Translations under genes and position numbers: made by a program
Notes under the pieces: model-generated
Database searches by the model: none
What the model saw: only the letters and a program-made list of their open reading frames with translations
Told to the model about the DNA's origin: nothing
Shown: in pieces, positions 17,898 through 27,317 of the stretch
Numbering within the stretch: position 1 is the first letter of the stretch
Layout: each line of letters starts with the position of its first letter
Assembly (NCBI GenBank): GCA_050700835.1
Contig: JBOHDX010000050.1
Location: 1-55,243 of the forward strand
Reading direction: 5' to 3'
Length of the DNA stretch: 55,243 nt
Origin: JBOHDX01 sp050700835
GTDB lineage: Bacteria > Actinomycetota > Actinomycetes > Propionibacteriales > Nocardioidaceae

Positions 17898-19642
17898 CGG
17901 TCCACCCCTGCCGGGTCGACCCGGGCGTACGCCTGGCCGACGGCCTGTGTGTCGCGGTCCTGCGGCACCAGCGGCAACGGCGACCGGACGATCTCGGTGC
18001 CCAGCTGACGCGGCAGGGTCAACCGGAACTGTGCCCCGTGACCCGGCTCGCCCCACGCCTGCAGCCAACCGCCGTGCAGTGCCGCGTCCTCCGCGGCGAT
18101 GGCGAGTCCGAGACCGGTGCCCCCACCGGTGCGGGTACGCGCCGGGTCGGCCCGCCAGAACCGGTTGAACACCAACGTCGACTCCCCTGGGCGCAGGCCA
18201 ATGCCGACGTCGCGGACGGCCAGGGCCGCGGCCGACTCGCTGCCGGCGATGCGGATCTGCAGCGTCGGCGAGCGGCTGTAGCTGATCGCGTTGGCGACGA
18301 GGTTGCGGACGATCCGCTCGATCCGGCGCACGTCGGCCTCGACGATGCACGGCGTGGGGCCGGCCACGACCGTGATCACCATGCCGTGTCGTTCGGCCAG
18401 CGACTGGTAGAGGTCGGCGACCCGGCGAGCCACCTCGACCAGGTCGGTCGGCTCCGCCTCGAGCCTCGCCGCACCGGCGTCGAACCGGCTGATCTCCAGC
18501 AGGTCGTTGAGCAGCGATTCGAACCGGTCGAGCTCGGTCGACAGAAGCTCCGCGGAGCGCGCCGTCGCCGGGTCGAAGTTGGCGCGGGCGTCGTGCAGCA
18601 CCTCGGTCGCCATCCGGACCGTGGTCAGTGGCGTCCTCAGCTCGTGCGACACGTCGGAGACGAACCTGCGCTGCAGCCGGGACAGCTCCTCCAACTGGCG
18701 GATCTGCTTTTGCAGACTGGCCGCCATCTGGTTGAAGCTCACGCCCAGCCGAGCGATGTCGTCGACCCCTCGGACGTGCATGCGCTCCTCGAGCCGACCG
18801 GCCGCGAGGCGCTCGGCGATGCGTCGCGCCAGCCGCACCGGCGTCACGACCTGCCGGGTGACCAGCCAGGCGACGCCCGCGACGAGGATGGTGAGCACGA
18901 AACCGGCCGACAGCAGCCCCTGCTGCACCAGGGACAGCGTGCGCTCCTGGTCGGTCATCGGGAACAGGTAGAACAACGCGTACCGCTGGCCGGCGGTCGC
19001 CAGCTGAAGCCGGCCCCCGACGACGACGGCAGGCACCCGGCCCGGCTGGTCCTGGTAGGCCAGGGACGAGAACGCCCACCAGGTGCTGTCGCTGCCCTCG
19101 ACCTTCGTCCGCAGCGACGCCGGGATGCTGGCCGGAGTCACCGCCGCCGACGAGCGCTGTCCCGCGAGGCGGTCACTCGTCCCCCCGACGCCGAGCGGAC
19201 CGACCAGCACGATCTCGTACGCCCGGGGGTTGCCACTGCGACTGGCCAGCGAGTCGACCAGGGCGATCAGCAGCTGCGAGTGGTCGCTGGCGCCCGGCAG
19301 GTCACTGGCGTCCAGCTGCGTCTGCGCGTCCCGCAGGCCTGCCTGCGCCTCGGCCACCGACGCCGCCCGCTTGCCATCCACCAAGCCGTCGGCGACGCGA
19401 TGCGACAGCATCCAGCCGACCAGCATGATCACGATCGTGCAGAGCAGCACCGTGGACATGACCACGCGTGCCTGCAGGGATCGCAGCCAGGCGTACCCGG
19501 CGGCGCGCAGTGGTGAGGTGAGCGCCCGCCACACCGTGTCGGCCACGACCGCAAGCCGTCCTCGACGTCGCGGACCGGCCATGTCCGGAGCAGGGCCGGG
19601 CGTGCGGAGCGGGTCCGGCGAGGAATCGGTCGAGGCGGTCAC
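17894..19642 (-). CDS. mtrB: Sensor histidine kinase MtrB
   Basis: A 582-residue membrane kinase. TM1 is about 61-79, an extracytoplasmic sensor domain follows, TM2 is about 243-263, then HAMP. The H-box is FVSDVSHELRTPLTTVR with phospho-accepting H333; the N-box NLVANAISYS and GGGTGLGLAIA give the ATPase lid. MtrB senses septum/wall status and phosphorylates MtrA. The gene starts with GTG 17 bp after mtrA and is coupled to lpqB at its end. Confidence 0.96.
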   Translation of the reverse strand: MTASTDSSPDPLRTPGPAPDMAGPRRRGRLAVVADTVWRALTSPLRAAGYAWLRSLQARVVMSTVLLCTIVIMLVGWMLSHRVADGLVDGKRAASVAEAQAGLRDAQTQLDASDLPGASDHSQLLIALVDSLASRSGNPRAYEIVLVGPLGVGGTSDRLAGQRSSAAVTPASIPASLRTKVEGSDSTWWAFSSLAYQDQPGRVPAVVVGGRLQLATAGQRYALFYLFPMTDQERTLSLVQQGLLSAGFVLTILVAGVAWLVTRQVVTPVRLARRIAERLAAGRLEERMHVRGVDDIARLGVSFNQMAASLQKQIRQLEELSRLQRRFVSDVSHELRTPLTTVRMATEVLHDARANFDPATARSAELLSTELDRFESLLNDLLEISRFDAGAARLEAEPTDLVEVARRVADLYQSLAERHGMVITVVAGPTPCIVEADVRRIERIVRNLVANAISYSRSPTLQIRIAGSESAAALAVRDVGIGLRPGESTLVFNRFWRADPARTRTGGGTGLGLAIAAEDAALHGGWLQAWGEPGHGAQFRLTLPRQLGTEIVRSPLPLVPQDRDTQAVGQAYARVDPAGVDR

Positions 19643-19658
19643 GAGGAGGTCGTCAGGG

Positions 19659-20450
19659 TCAGGAGGTGCCGGCCTTGTAGCCGACCCCTCGCACGGTCAG
19701 AACCACCTCAGGGTGCTCGGGGTCGTGCTCGATCTTGGATCGCAGCCGCTGCACGTGCACGTTGACCAGTCGGGTGTCGGCGGCGTGCCGGTAGCCCCAG
19801 ACCTGCTCCAGCAGCACCTCGCGAGTGAACACCTGCCACGGCTTGCGGGCCAGGCAGACGAGCAGGTCGAACTCGAGCGGCGTCAGGTTGATCGGCTCGC
19901 CGTCGCGCTTCACGGTGTGGCCGGCCACGTCGATGGCCAGGTCGACGATGTTGAGCTTCTCGGGGGTGACGTCGTCGAACTGTCGCAGTCGGGCGCGGAT
20001 GCGGGCGACCAGCTCCTTGGGCTTGAACGGCTTGACGACGTAGTCGTCGGCGCCGGACTCGAGACCGACCACGATGTCGATGGTGTCGCCCTTGGCGGTC
20101 AGCATCACGATCGGGACCCCGGACTCAGCGCGGATCGCCTTGCACACGTCGATCCCGTCGAGCCCGGGCAGCATCAGGTCGAGCAGCACGATGTCTGGCT
20201 GGCAGTCGTGGAACACCGCCATCGCTCGGTCTCCGCGACCACAGACGACCGGCTCGAAGCCCTCCTGGTTGAGCACGATCGTGAGCATCTCCGACAGGGC
20301 CGCGTCGTCGTCGACGACCAAGACGCGACCCTTCGACGTTGACACCGGCGCTGCCGCGCGGAGCTGGCTGTGGGCCGGGCTGTGCTGTGGTCCCTGGTCG
20401 TTCGGATGCGCAGCGGAGCCCGCCTGCCCCCGGTCAGCTGAGGTTTCCAC
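19659..20450 (-). CDS. mtrA: Response regulator MtrA (OmpR family)
   Basis: A 263-residue regulator. The receiver begins at GRVLVVDDDAALSEM, with D91 in IVLLDLMLP, and the winged helix carries PLEFDLLVCLARKPW and RGVGYKAG. MtrA controls replication, division and wall genes. An AGGAG lies 6 bases before GTG 20450, giving an N-terminal extension of about 40 residues compared with the short MtrA of mycobacteria and Streptomyces. GTG 20345 would give the standard length but has no ribosome site, so I prefer 20450 with moderate confidence. The usual neighbour tmk is missing between mtrA and ahcY. Confidence 0.93.
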   Translation of the reverse strand: METSADRGQAGSAAHPNDQGPQHSPAHSQLRAAAPVSTSKGRVLVVDDDAALSEMLTIVLNQEGFEPVVCGRGDRAMAVFHDCQPDIVLLDLMLPGLDGIDVCKAIRAESGVPIVMLTAKGDTIDIVVGLESGADDYVVKPFKPKELVARIRARLRQFDDVTPEKLNIVDLAIDVAGHTVKRDGEPINLTPLEFDLLVCLARKPWQVFTREVLLEQVWGYRHAADTRLVNVHVQRLRSKIEHDPEHPEVVLTVRGVGYKAGTS

Positions 20451-20719
20451 GCGCGCTCCTGTCCCCGTCAATGCTCGCGCCGCCCTGCGTACCGGCGCGA
20501 CCCGACCCACCGATCGTGAGTGATCCCAGCGTACGGCGCCCCCTGCGGCCGCAGCCGGAACTCCCCGGGACCGTGTCGGCACCCGACCCCGACCCGCCGA
20601 CCCCGACCTCCCGACCGGCGGGGCGGTCGGGACGGTCGGGGACAGGCGGGGCGATCGGGGACAGGCGAGGCAGGCGGCTGTACGTCAGGTGCGGCCGGGA
20701 GATCCGGCCCGCCGGGGCC

Positions 20720-22171
<1,452 letters not shown>

Positions 22172-22399
22172 GAGCGGCCCTCCGGTTGCGCGCACAGGGC
22201 CGTGCGCGGAGCGGTCAGTCCTCGTGCCAGGCGCGTCAGCGCCCGGAACCACGGGCCATCTGGCCCCACGCGGGAGGACGCGCACAGCCTACGCGCCCCC
22301 GGACCGGTTTCGGCCATCCACCCCGCCCCCGGGGCCGATCCATCCCGCCTCGGCCCATCCCCGCCCCGGCCCACTCGCATCCGCCCCAGGCCCATACCA

Positions 22400-22467
22400 C
22401 TTCACACGCCTGCGGTACTAGTGAATCGGGCAAAACGGGCGGGAATCGGTGCGCTCGGCGTGTGAAG
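22400..22467. promoter_or_regulatory. 11-bp inverted repeat upstream of ahcY
   Basis: CTTCACACGCC (22400-22410) and GGCGTGTGAAG (22457-22467) are perfect inverted repeats separated by 46 bp. They lie between the CDF-transporter stop and the ahcY start (22171), about 230 bp upstream of the latter. This could be paired operator half-sites or a long-loop terminator of the transporter operon. The rest of the 338-bp gap is GC-rich, with a C-rich tract around 22310-22395, and shows no gene. Confidence 0.4.
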
Positions 22468-22509
22468 CGGCACGTCGCCGACGGCGACCGACAGCGGCGG
22501 CGCGCGGCA

Positions 22510-23493
22510 TCAGTCACCCGCCGATGCGGCGGTACCCGGGCGCCGGCTGGGTGCGTAGTCGTGGCGATGAAGGTCGGGCTCCAAGAAGATCTCCTGGGCG
22601 GCCGGCTCGGCAGCCCGGATCGCCCGCTCGGCGGCGTCGATGGCAGCGGCCACGGCGGCTGCGGAGTCGTCATGCACGACGGCGATCTTCGCGGTGACGA
22701 GCAGCTCGTCCGGGCCCAGGTGCAACGTCTTGAGATGGATGATGTCCTCGACCCCGTCGGTCCCCGACAGCGCGGCACGGATCGCGTCGATCGACTGGCG
22801 GCTGGCGGACTCGCCGATCAGCAGACTCTTCATCTCGATCGCGAGCACGACAGCGACGCTCACCAGCAGCACACCGATCGCGGCCGCGCCGATCACGTCG
22901 AACACGGCGTTGCGGGTGATCAGCGTCAGACCCACGCCCAGCAAGGCGAACACCAGCCCGAGCAGCGCCGCGAAGTCCTCCAGGAGTACGACCGGGAGCT
23001 CTGGTGACTTGGCTCCTCGCACGAAGGCGACCCAGGACCGGTGTCCGCGGCTTCGGTTCGACTCGCGCACCGCGGTACGGAACGACAACCCCTCCATCAC
23101 GATGGCGACAGCCAGCACGACGATCGGGATCCACCACCACCGACTCTCCAGCAGCTGGTCCTTGTGGCCGGCGCGAACCTCGGAGAGCTTGTGCCACGCC
23201 TCGTACAACGCGAACAGGCCACCGACGCTGAACAGCACGATCGACACCACGAACGCGTAGACGTAGCGCTCCCGGCCGAAGCCGAACGGATGCTCCGGCG
23301 TGGCCTCGCGACGCGACCGCTTCGCGCCGAGCAGCAGGAGGGCCTGGTTGCCGGAGTCGGCGATGGAGTGCACGCCCTCGGCGAGCAACGACGTCGCCCC
23401 CGTGAGGGCCCACGCGGCAAGCTTGATGACCGCGATGCCGAGGTTGGCCGCGAGCGCCGCGAGCACCGCCTTGGAGTCACCGTGCGCTGACAT
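22510..23493 (-). CDS. Cation diffusion facilitator family transporter
   Basis: A 327-residue CDF protein, a proton-coupled divalent-metal exporter. The N-terminus has AALAANLGIAVIKLAAWALTGATSLLAEGVHSIADSGNQALL with the HSIADSGNQ metal-site signature; six TM segments follow, and a C-terminal cytosolic domain (EDIIHLKTLHLGPDELLVTAKI) completes it. Metal specificity is not evident. The ATG at 23493 overlaps the stop of the SIS gene by one base, so it is the last gene of the manB-Trm112-SIS operon. Confidence 0.9.
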   Translation of the reverse strand: MSAHGDSKAVLAALAANLGIAVIKLAAWALTGATSLLAEGVHSIADSGNQALLLLGAKRSRREATPEHPFGFGRERYVYAFVVSIVLFSVGGLFALYEAWHKLSEVRAGHKDQLLESRWWWIPIVVLAVAIVMEGLSFRTAVRESNRSRGHRSWVAFVRGAKSPELPVVLLEDFAALLGLVFALLGVGLTLITRNAVFDVIGAAAIGVLLVSVAVVLAIEMKSLLIGESASRQSIDAIRAALSGTDGVEDIIHLKTLHLGPDELLVTAKIAVVHDDSAAAVAAAIDAAERAIRAAEPAAQEIFLEPDLHRHDYAPSRRPGTAASAGD

Positions 23494-24518
23494 CAGGCGC
23501 CCTGGTCGCCGGCCCGGCCCAAACCGATCCCGAGGTACGCCGCGGCGTAGCTGCCCTGCGCCAGCAGGCTGGCGTACCTCGCCACTCCGGAGCCGCGTTC
23601 GGCACGCAGGTAGTGCACGCGGGCGCCGTGGCTCTCGGCCTGCGTCACCAGTCGCCCTCGCTCGACCCGCACGGGCGACTCCTGAGTGCCGTCGTCGAGA
23701 ACCACGAGGGCGACGCCCAGCTTGTCGTCGCCGCCGGTGAACGGATCGGCGAACAGGTCCCGGGGCCGGGTGGCGGACAGCACCGGCAACAGGTGTTCGG
23801 CGTCGGCGGCGAGCGCCGAGCGCCCCGTCGCCCGGCGGATCGCCTCGGCCACTCGGCGGGCGGCGCGGGCAGCGAGCACCGATCCGCCCCACAGCACCGG
23901 GTTCACGTCGGCCAGCGCGATCGCCAGCTCCTTGGCGGGGTTGTTCGACAGGTCCTGGAACGGCGAGCACGCCACCGCGACGTCGTCGAGGGACTGCGCG
24001 ACCTCCTCGGCGTCCACGTCGGGACCGAGGCCGTACCGATGCAGGGCCTGCAGGAGAACCACCGCCGAGGCCAACGGGTCCTCCGTGTGCGTGGGCAGCA
24101 GGGTCGTGTACCGCCCGGCGGCGGTGTCGGCGGCCACCGAGTGCGGGGACGCGGTGATCACCAGGGTGCAGCCGCGGCGTACTGCCTCGCTGATCGCGCT
24201 CGAGGCGGCGAGGTCGCCGGCAGCCTGCGCCAGCACCACCACCATGTCGAGCGAACCTGCCCAGCCGGGTAGTCCCGGTCCTGGCCACGCCACGAACGGG
24301 ACCGGGCACCACGACTCGAGCACGGCCCGCAACAGCCGCGAGTCGGCGCCGGCCACGATCACGGCTCGGGGGCGTAGGTCGTCCTGGAGCGCGACGATGG
24401 CCTCCGCGGCGGCGCCGGACTCGCGGCGTACGCGGGATCCGGCGTCGGCGAGTCGGCGCAGCAGCGGATCGGCAGCGGCCAGCGACTCGGCGTCGTCGAG
24501 GAGGTCGTCAGCGAACAT
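23493..24518 (-). CDS. SIS-domain protein (TobH / phosphomannose isomerase-like)
   Basis: A 341-residue protein equivalent in position to Rv3256c (TobH-like), between phosphomannomutase and sugar-metabolism genes. The first half holds a weak SIS sugar-phosphate domain (AVIVAGADSRLLRAVLESW, VVVLAQAAGD, CTLVITAS) and the second half resembles bacterial bifunctional glucose/mannose-6-phosphate isomerases (NPAKELAIALADVNPVLWGGSVLAARAARRVAEAI). The usual glycine-rich SIS start is degenerate, so catalysis is uncertain. The operon context supports mannose supply for wall glycans. Confidence 0.75.
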   Translation of the reverse strand: MFADDLLDDAESLAAADPLLRRLADAGSRVRRESGAAAEAIVALQDDLRPRAVIVAGADSRLLRAVLESWCPVPFVAWPGPGLPGWAGSLDMVVVLAQAAGDLAASSAISEAVRRGCTLVITASPHSVAADTAAGRYTTLLPTHTEDPLASAVVLLQALHRYGLGPDVDAEEVAQSLDDVAVACSPFQDLSNNPAKELAIALADVNPVLWGGSVLAARAARRVAEAIRRATGRSALAADAEHLLPVLSATRPRDLFADPFTGGDDKLGVALVVLDDGTQESPVRVERGRLVTQAESHGARVHYLRAERGSGVARYASLLAQGSYAAAYLGIGLGRAGDQGA

Positions 24519-24539
24519 GTCGTCGGGTCCGGCGCCGGC

Positions 24540-24749
24540 TCAGGCGGGGTCGTCGGACGGCGGGGTGGCGATCGACTGGGGGGTTGGCTTGCGCGCCTCG
24601 TCGACCAGCATGATCGGGATGTCGTCGCGCACCGGATAGGCCAGACCGCAGCCGTTGCACACCAGCTCCTCGGCGTCGTGGTCGACCGACAGTGTGGCGC
24701 GGCACGCCGGGCACACCATGATCTCCAGCAGCGTCGGGTCGAGGTTCAT
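24540..24749 (-). CDS. Trm112-family small zinc protein
   Basis: A 69-residue protein starting MNLDPTLLEIMVCPACR with a CPAC and CNGC pair that would bind zinc, then the LAYPVRDDIPIMLVDEA signature of the Trm112/YcaR (UPF0434) family. In eukaryotes and archaea Trm112 activates methyltransferases; the bacterial partner is unclear. GGAGG lies 6 bases before ATG 24749 and the start overlaps the manB stop by 4 bp (ATGA). Confidence 0.9.
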   Translation of the reverse strand: MNLDPTLLEIMVCPACRATLSVDHDAEELVCNGCGLAYPVRDDIPIMLVDEARKPTPQSIATPPSDDPA

Positions 24750-26158
24750 CCGTGCCTCCTGATCCGGTCGAGCACGTCGTCGCGCACCCGCGCCATTGTT
24801 GCGTCGTCCCTGCCCTCGACGTTGAGCCGCAGCACCGGTTCGGTGTTGGACGGTCGTACGTTGAACCACCAGTCCGGATGGCTCACCGTCACCCCGTCCA
24901 GATGGTCCACGGCGACGTCGGAGGCACCAGCGTAGGCGGATTCGACGGCGCCCATCACCGCCAGCGGGTCGCCGACCACGGAGTTGATCTCACCGGAGCG
25001 CCGATAGCGCCGATAGCCCGACAGCAGAACGGACACGGTGTCGTCCGTCTCGGCCGCCGACGCGAGTACGTGCAGCGCGGCCATCATCCCCGAGTCGGCG
25101 TACCAGAAGTCACGAAAGTAGAAGTGCCCCGAGTGCTCACCGCCGAAGATCGCCGACTGTGCGGCCATCTCGGCCTTGATCAGTGAGTGCCCGACGGGGG
25201 TCCTGACCGGGTGGCCACCGCGCTTGATGACGATCTCGGGGACGGCGCGCGAGCAGATCAGGTTGTGGATGATCACGGCTCCGGGCTCGCGGATCAGCTC
25301 TCGGGCCGCGATCAGCGCAGTCAACCCAGAAGGGTCGACCACCCGACCGCGCTCGTCGATCACGAAGCACCGGTCGGCGTCGCCATCGAAGGCGAGACCG
25401 AGGTCGGCGCCGTGCCTCACCACCGCCTCCTGCAGGTCGACGAGCGTCTCGTGGTCGAGCGGATTCGCCTCGTGGTGGGGGAAGGTGCCGTCGAGCTCGA
25501 AGTACAACGGGACCAGCTCGACATCGAGGTCGGCGAAGACCGCCGGCACCGTGTGCCCGGCCATGCCGTTGCCGGCGTCGACCACAACCCGCAGGCGGCG
25601 ACCCCGAACGGGGACCAACCGGTGCAGGTGCTCGGCATAGAGGCTCAGCGCGTCGAGCCGCTGACGATCCCCCATGGACCGCGGTCGTGGTGGCGCATGA
25701 AGAGGTGGTGTACGACCGGCGTCGAGTGCCCGCGCGGTCAGGTCGGCGACGTCGGACAGACCCGTGTCCCGGCCGACCGGTCTCGCCTGCGAAAGGCAGA
25801 GCTTGAAGCCGTTCCAACCGGCCGGGTTGTGGCTCGCGGTGACCATGACACCGGGGACGTCGAGGCGGCCGGAGGCGAAGTAGAGCAGGTCGGTGGACGC
25901 CAGGCCGATGTCGACAACGTCGGCTCCTGCAGCCACCAGGCCGTCGCCGAGCGCGGCGGCCAGGTCGGGCGACGAGGTACGCATGTCGTGGCCCACCGCG
26001 ACCGCGCCGGCAGCCTCGGCCGCGCCGCTGACCTGCGCGAACGCCCATCCCACGGCGTATGCGAAGGCGTCATCGAGGCCGCCGGGGACGTCGGTGCGGC
26101 CACGCACGTCATAGGCCTTGAAGCAGGCGGCCACCCGGTCGGCGCCGCTGGACGTCAT
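24746..26158 (-). CDS. manB: Phosphomannomutase/phosphoglucomutase
   Basis: A 470-residue alpha-D-phosphohexomutase converting mannose-6-phosphate to mannose-1-phosphate (and probably the glucose pair). The phospho-serine lies in VTASHNPAGWNG, Mg binding in AFDGDADRCFVID, the sugar loop in GGEHSGHFYF and the phosphate site in RPSNTEPVLRLNVEG. It matches Rv3257c (PmmA) by synteny. It feeds GDP-mannose with the pyrophosphorylase at 36518-37615. ATG 26158 sits 13 bp after the DUF3499 stop, so the two are probably co-transcribed. Confidence 0.95.
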   Translation of the reverse strand: MTSSGADRVAACFKAYDVRGRTDVPGGLDDAFAYAVGWAFAQVSGAAEAAGAVAVGHDMRTSSPDLAAALGDGLVAAGADVVDIGLASTDLLYFASGRLDVPGVMVTASHNPAGWNGFKLCLSQARPVGRDTGLSDVADLTARALDAGRTPPLHAPPRPRSMGDRQRLDALSLYAEHLHRLVPVRGRRLRVVVDAGNGMAGHTVPAVFADLDVELVPLYFELDGTFPHHEANPLDHETLVDLQEAVVRHGADLGLAFDGDADRCFVIDERGRVVDPSGLTALIAARELIREPGAVIIHNLICSRAVPEIVIKRGGHPVRTPVGHSLIKAEMAAQSAIFGGEHSGHFYFRDFWYADSGMMAALHVLASAAETDDTVSVLLSGYRRYRRSGEINSVVGDPLAVMGAVESAYAGASDVAVDHLDGVTVSHPDWWFNVRPSNTEPVLRLNVEGRDDATMARVRDDVLDRIRRHG

Positions 26159-26171
26159 GCGCCCGCGCCGA

Positions 26172-26531
26172 TCAGGACGGGTCGACCGAGGACAGCACCC
26201 GCAGGTGGCCGCGCCGACCGACCTCGATGCCCTGGCCCGAAGGTTCGGAGACCGGGACCGGCCGGGCCGCCTCGCGGACCGCGTCCGCCAGCGCGAGCAG
26301 GTCGTCGCCGTTGGGCTGACCCGCATCGGGGTCTGGTGCCAGCCGCATCACTTCCCAGCCACGCGGTGCGGACAGCCGCTCCGCGTGGTTCTCGCACAGG
26401 TCGTAGCTGTGCGGCTCCGCGAACGTCGCCAGCGGCCCGAGCACAGCCGTCTGGTCGTTGTAGACATAGGTGAGGGTCGCGACAGCGGGCCGCGCACAGG
26501 CCGTGCGCGAGCATCGACGGGCCGGGCTCAC
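26172..26531 (-). CDS. DUF3499 family protein
   Basis: A 119-residue actinobacteria-specific protein (Rv3258c family). The hallmark is an N-terminal CSRTACARPAVATLTYVY, then AVLGPLATFAEPHSYDLC and HAERLSAPRGWEV. The spaced Cys (CSRTAC) and DLCENH residues could bind zinc. Its function is unknown. The GTG at 26531 puts the Cys motif at the N-terminus; no ribosome site is seen, so the mRNA may be leaderless. It leads the manB operon and diverges from the zincin-like gene. Confidence 0.88.
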   Translation of the reverse strand: MSPARRCSRTACARPAVATLTYVYNDQTAVLGPLATFAEPHSYDLCENHAERLSAPRGWEVMRLAPDPDAGQPNGDDLLALADAVREAARPVPVSEPSGQGIEVGRRGHLRVLSSVDPS

Positions 26532-26582
26532 GGGGTGACCGTACTCGCCCGGCGAGCCGCCGCCAGGGATTGGGCCGGCCCC

Positions 26583-26622
26583 GGAGCCGTGTCGGAGCCG
26601 TGTCGGAGCCGTGTCGGTGCCG
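26583..26622. repeat. 11-bp tandem repeat in divergent promoter region
   Basis: Three perfect units of GGAGCCGTGTC (26583-26593, 26594-26604, 26605-26615) and a partial fourth lie between DUF3499 and the zincin-like gene. The related ATCGTGTCG occurs twice more near 26772-26793. An 11-bp period places every unit on one face of the helix. Confidence 0.75.
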
Positions 26623-26796
26623 CCTGGTGGCGTCTTGGGAATGCAACTCGGCAGCCGCGCCGAAGCAGCCTGGCGGCGCAACGGGGTTGATCCGACCCAC
26701 CAGCTGCGTCCGAACCACCCCGATGGGGCGAGGGCGGCGTCGGCCGCCGTGGCGATGCGCCACCGGCCGATATCGTGTCGTTATCGTGTCGGGGCG

Positions 26797-27243
26797 ATGG
26801 ACATGCCCCCTCCGACCCCGGTGCGCCGCGGCCCCCTGCGTGATCGGCGCGGGCGCGGCCGGCGCGGACCGATCGCGTTGCCGGGGCCGCTCTCCCCCGA
26901 CGGCGTACCTGTGCAGCTGTCCCCGAGAGAGCGGTTCGACGACCTCGTGCTCAGCCTCGTGCAGCGGCTGGTCCAGGCATGGCCGTCCGAGCTCGGCGAG
27001 GTTGTGTTCGGTGTGGAGGAGACACCGACCCTGCCGGAGGGCTGGACCGACGACGTGGTGCCGCTAGGCACGGTGGTACGCCCGACACCCAGCGAGTCGG
27101 CCCGGATCGTGGTGTTCCGGCTGCCGGTGCAGCGGCGAGCCCGCGGCCGTACCGACACGGCGGGCCTCGTCTGGGATGTCCTCGTCGAGCAGGTGGCCGA
27201 CCTGCTCGGACGCGACCCGGAGGACATCGACCCAGCACCGTGA
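26797..27243 (+). CDS. Zincin-like (metallopeptidase family) protein with decayed metal motif
   Basis: A 148-residue homologue of the Rv3259-type metallopeptidase family (DUF1025-like). The N-terminal RRGPLRDRRGRGRRGPIALPGPLS and RERFDDLVLSLVQRL are family features. The helix that carries a His-Glu metal motif in relatives reads LVWDVLVEQVADLLG, lacking the His and first Glu. I recall Streptomyces relatives with HEVVVEQVAELLG here. It is therefore probably not a working protease. ATG 26797 gives the usual family N-terminus; the ribosome site is poor. Confidence 0.75.
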   Translation: MDMPPPTPVRRGPLRDRRGRGRRGPIALPGPLSPDGVPVQLSPRERFDDLVLSLVQRLVQAWPSELGEVVFGVEETPTLPEGWTDDVVPLGTVVRPTPSESARIVVFRLPVQRRARGRTDTAGLVWDVLVEQVADLLGRDPEDIDPAP

Positions 27244-27317
27244 GACCCGGCGACCAGCACAGTCGGCGACGAGACGCTTCGGTCGTGAGTACGGTCAGGG
27301 CGAACCAGGCGGGACGC

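Noticed and set aside
17898..19079. Upstream extension of lpqB to about 1000 residues
   Set aside because: The extra part is an out-of-frame shadow of mtrB; the lipobox and GTGA overlap fix the start at 17897.
22172..22509. SAH riboswitch upstream of ahcY
   Set aside because: I looked for the conserved SAH-element core and pairing and could not support it; only a simple inverted repeat is visible.
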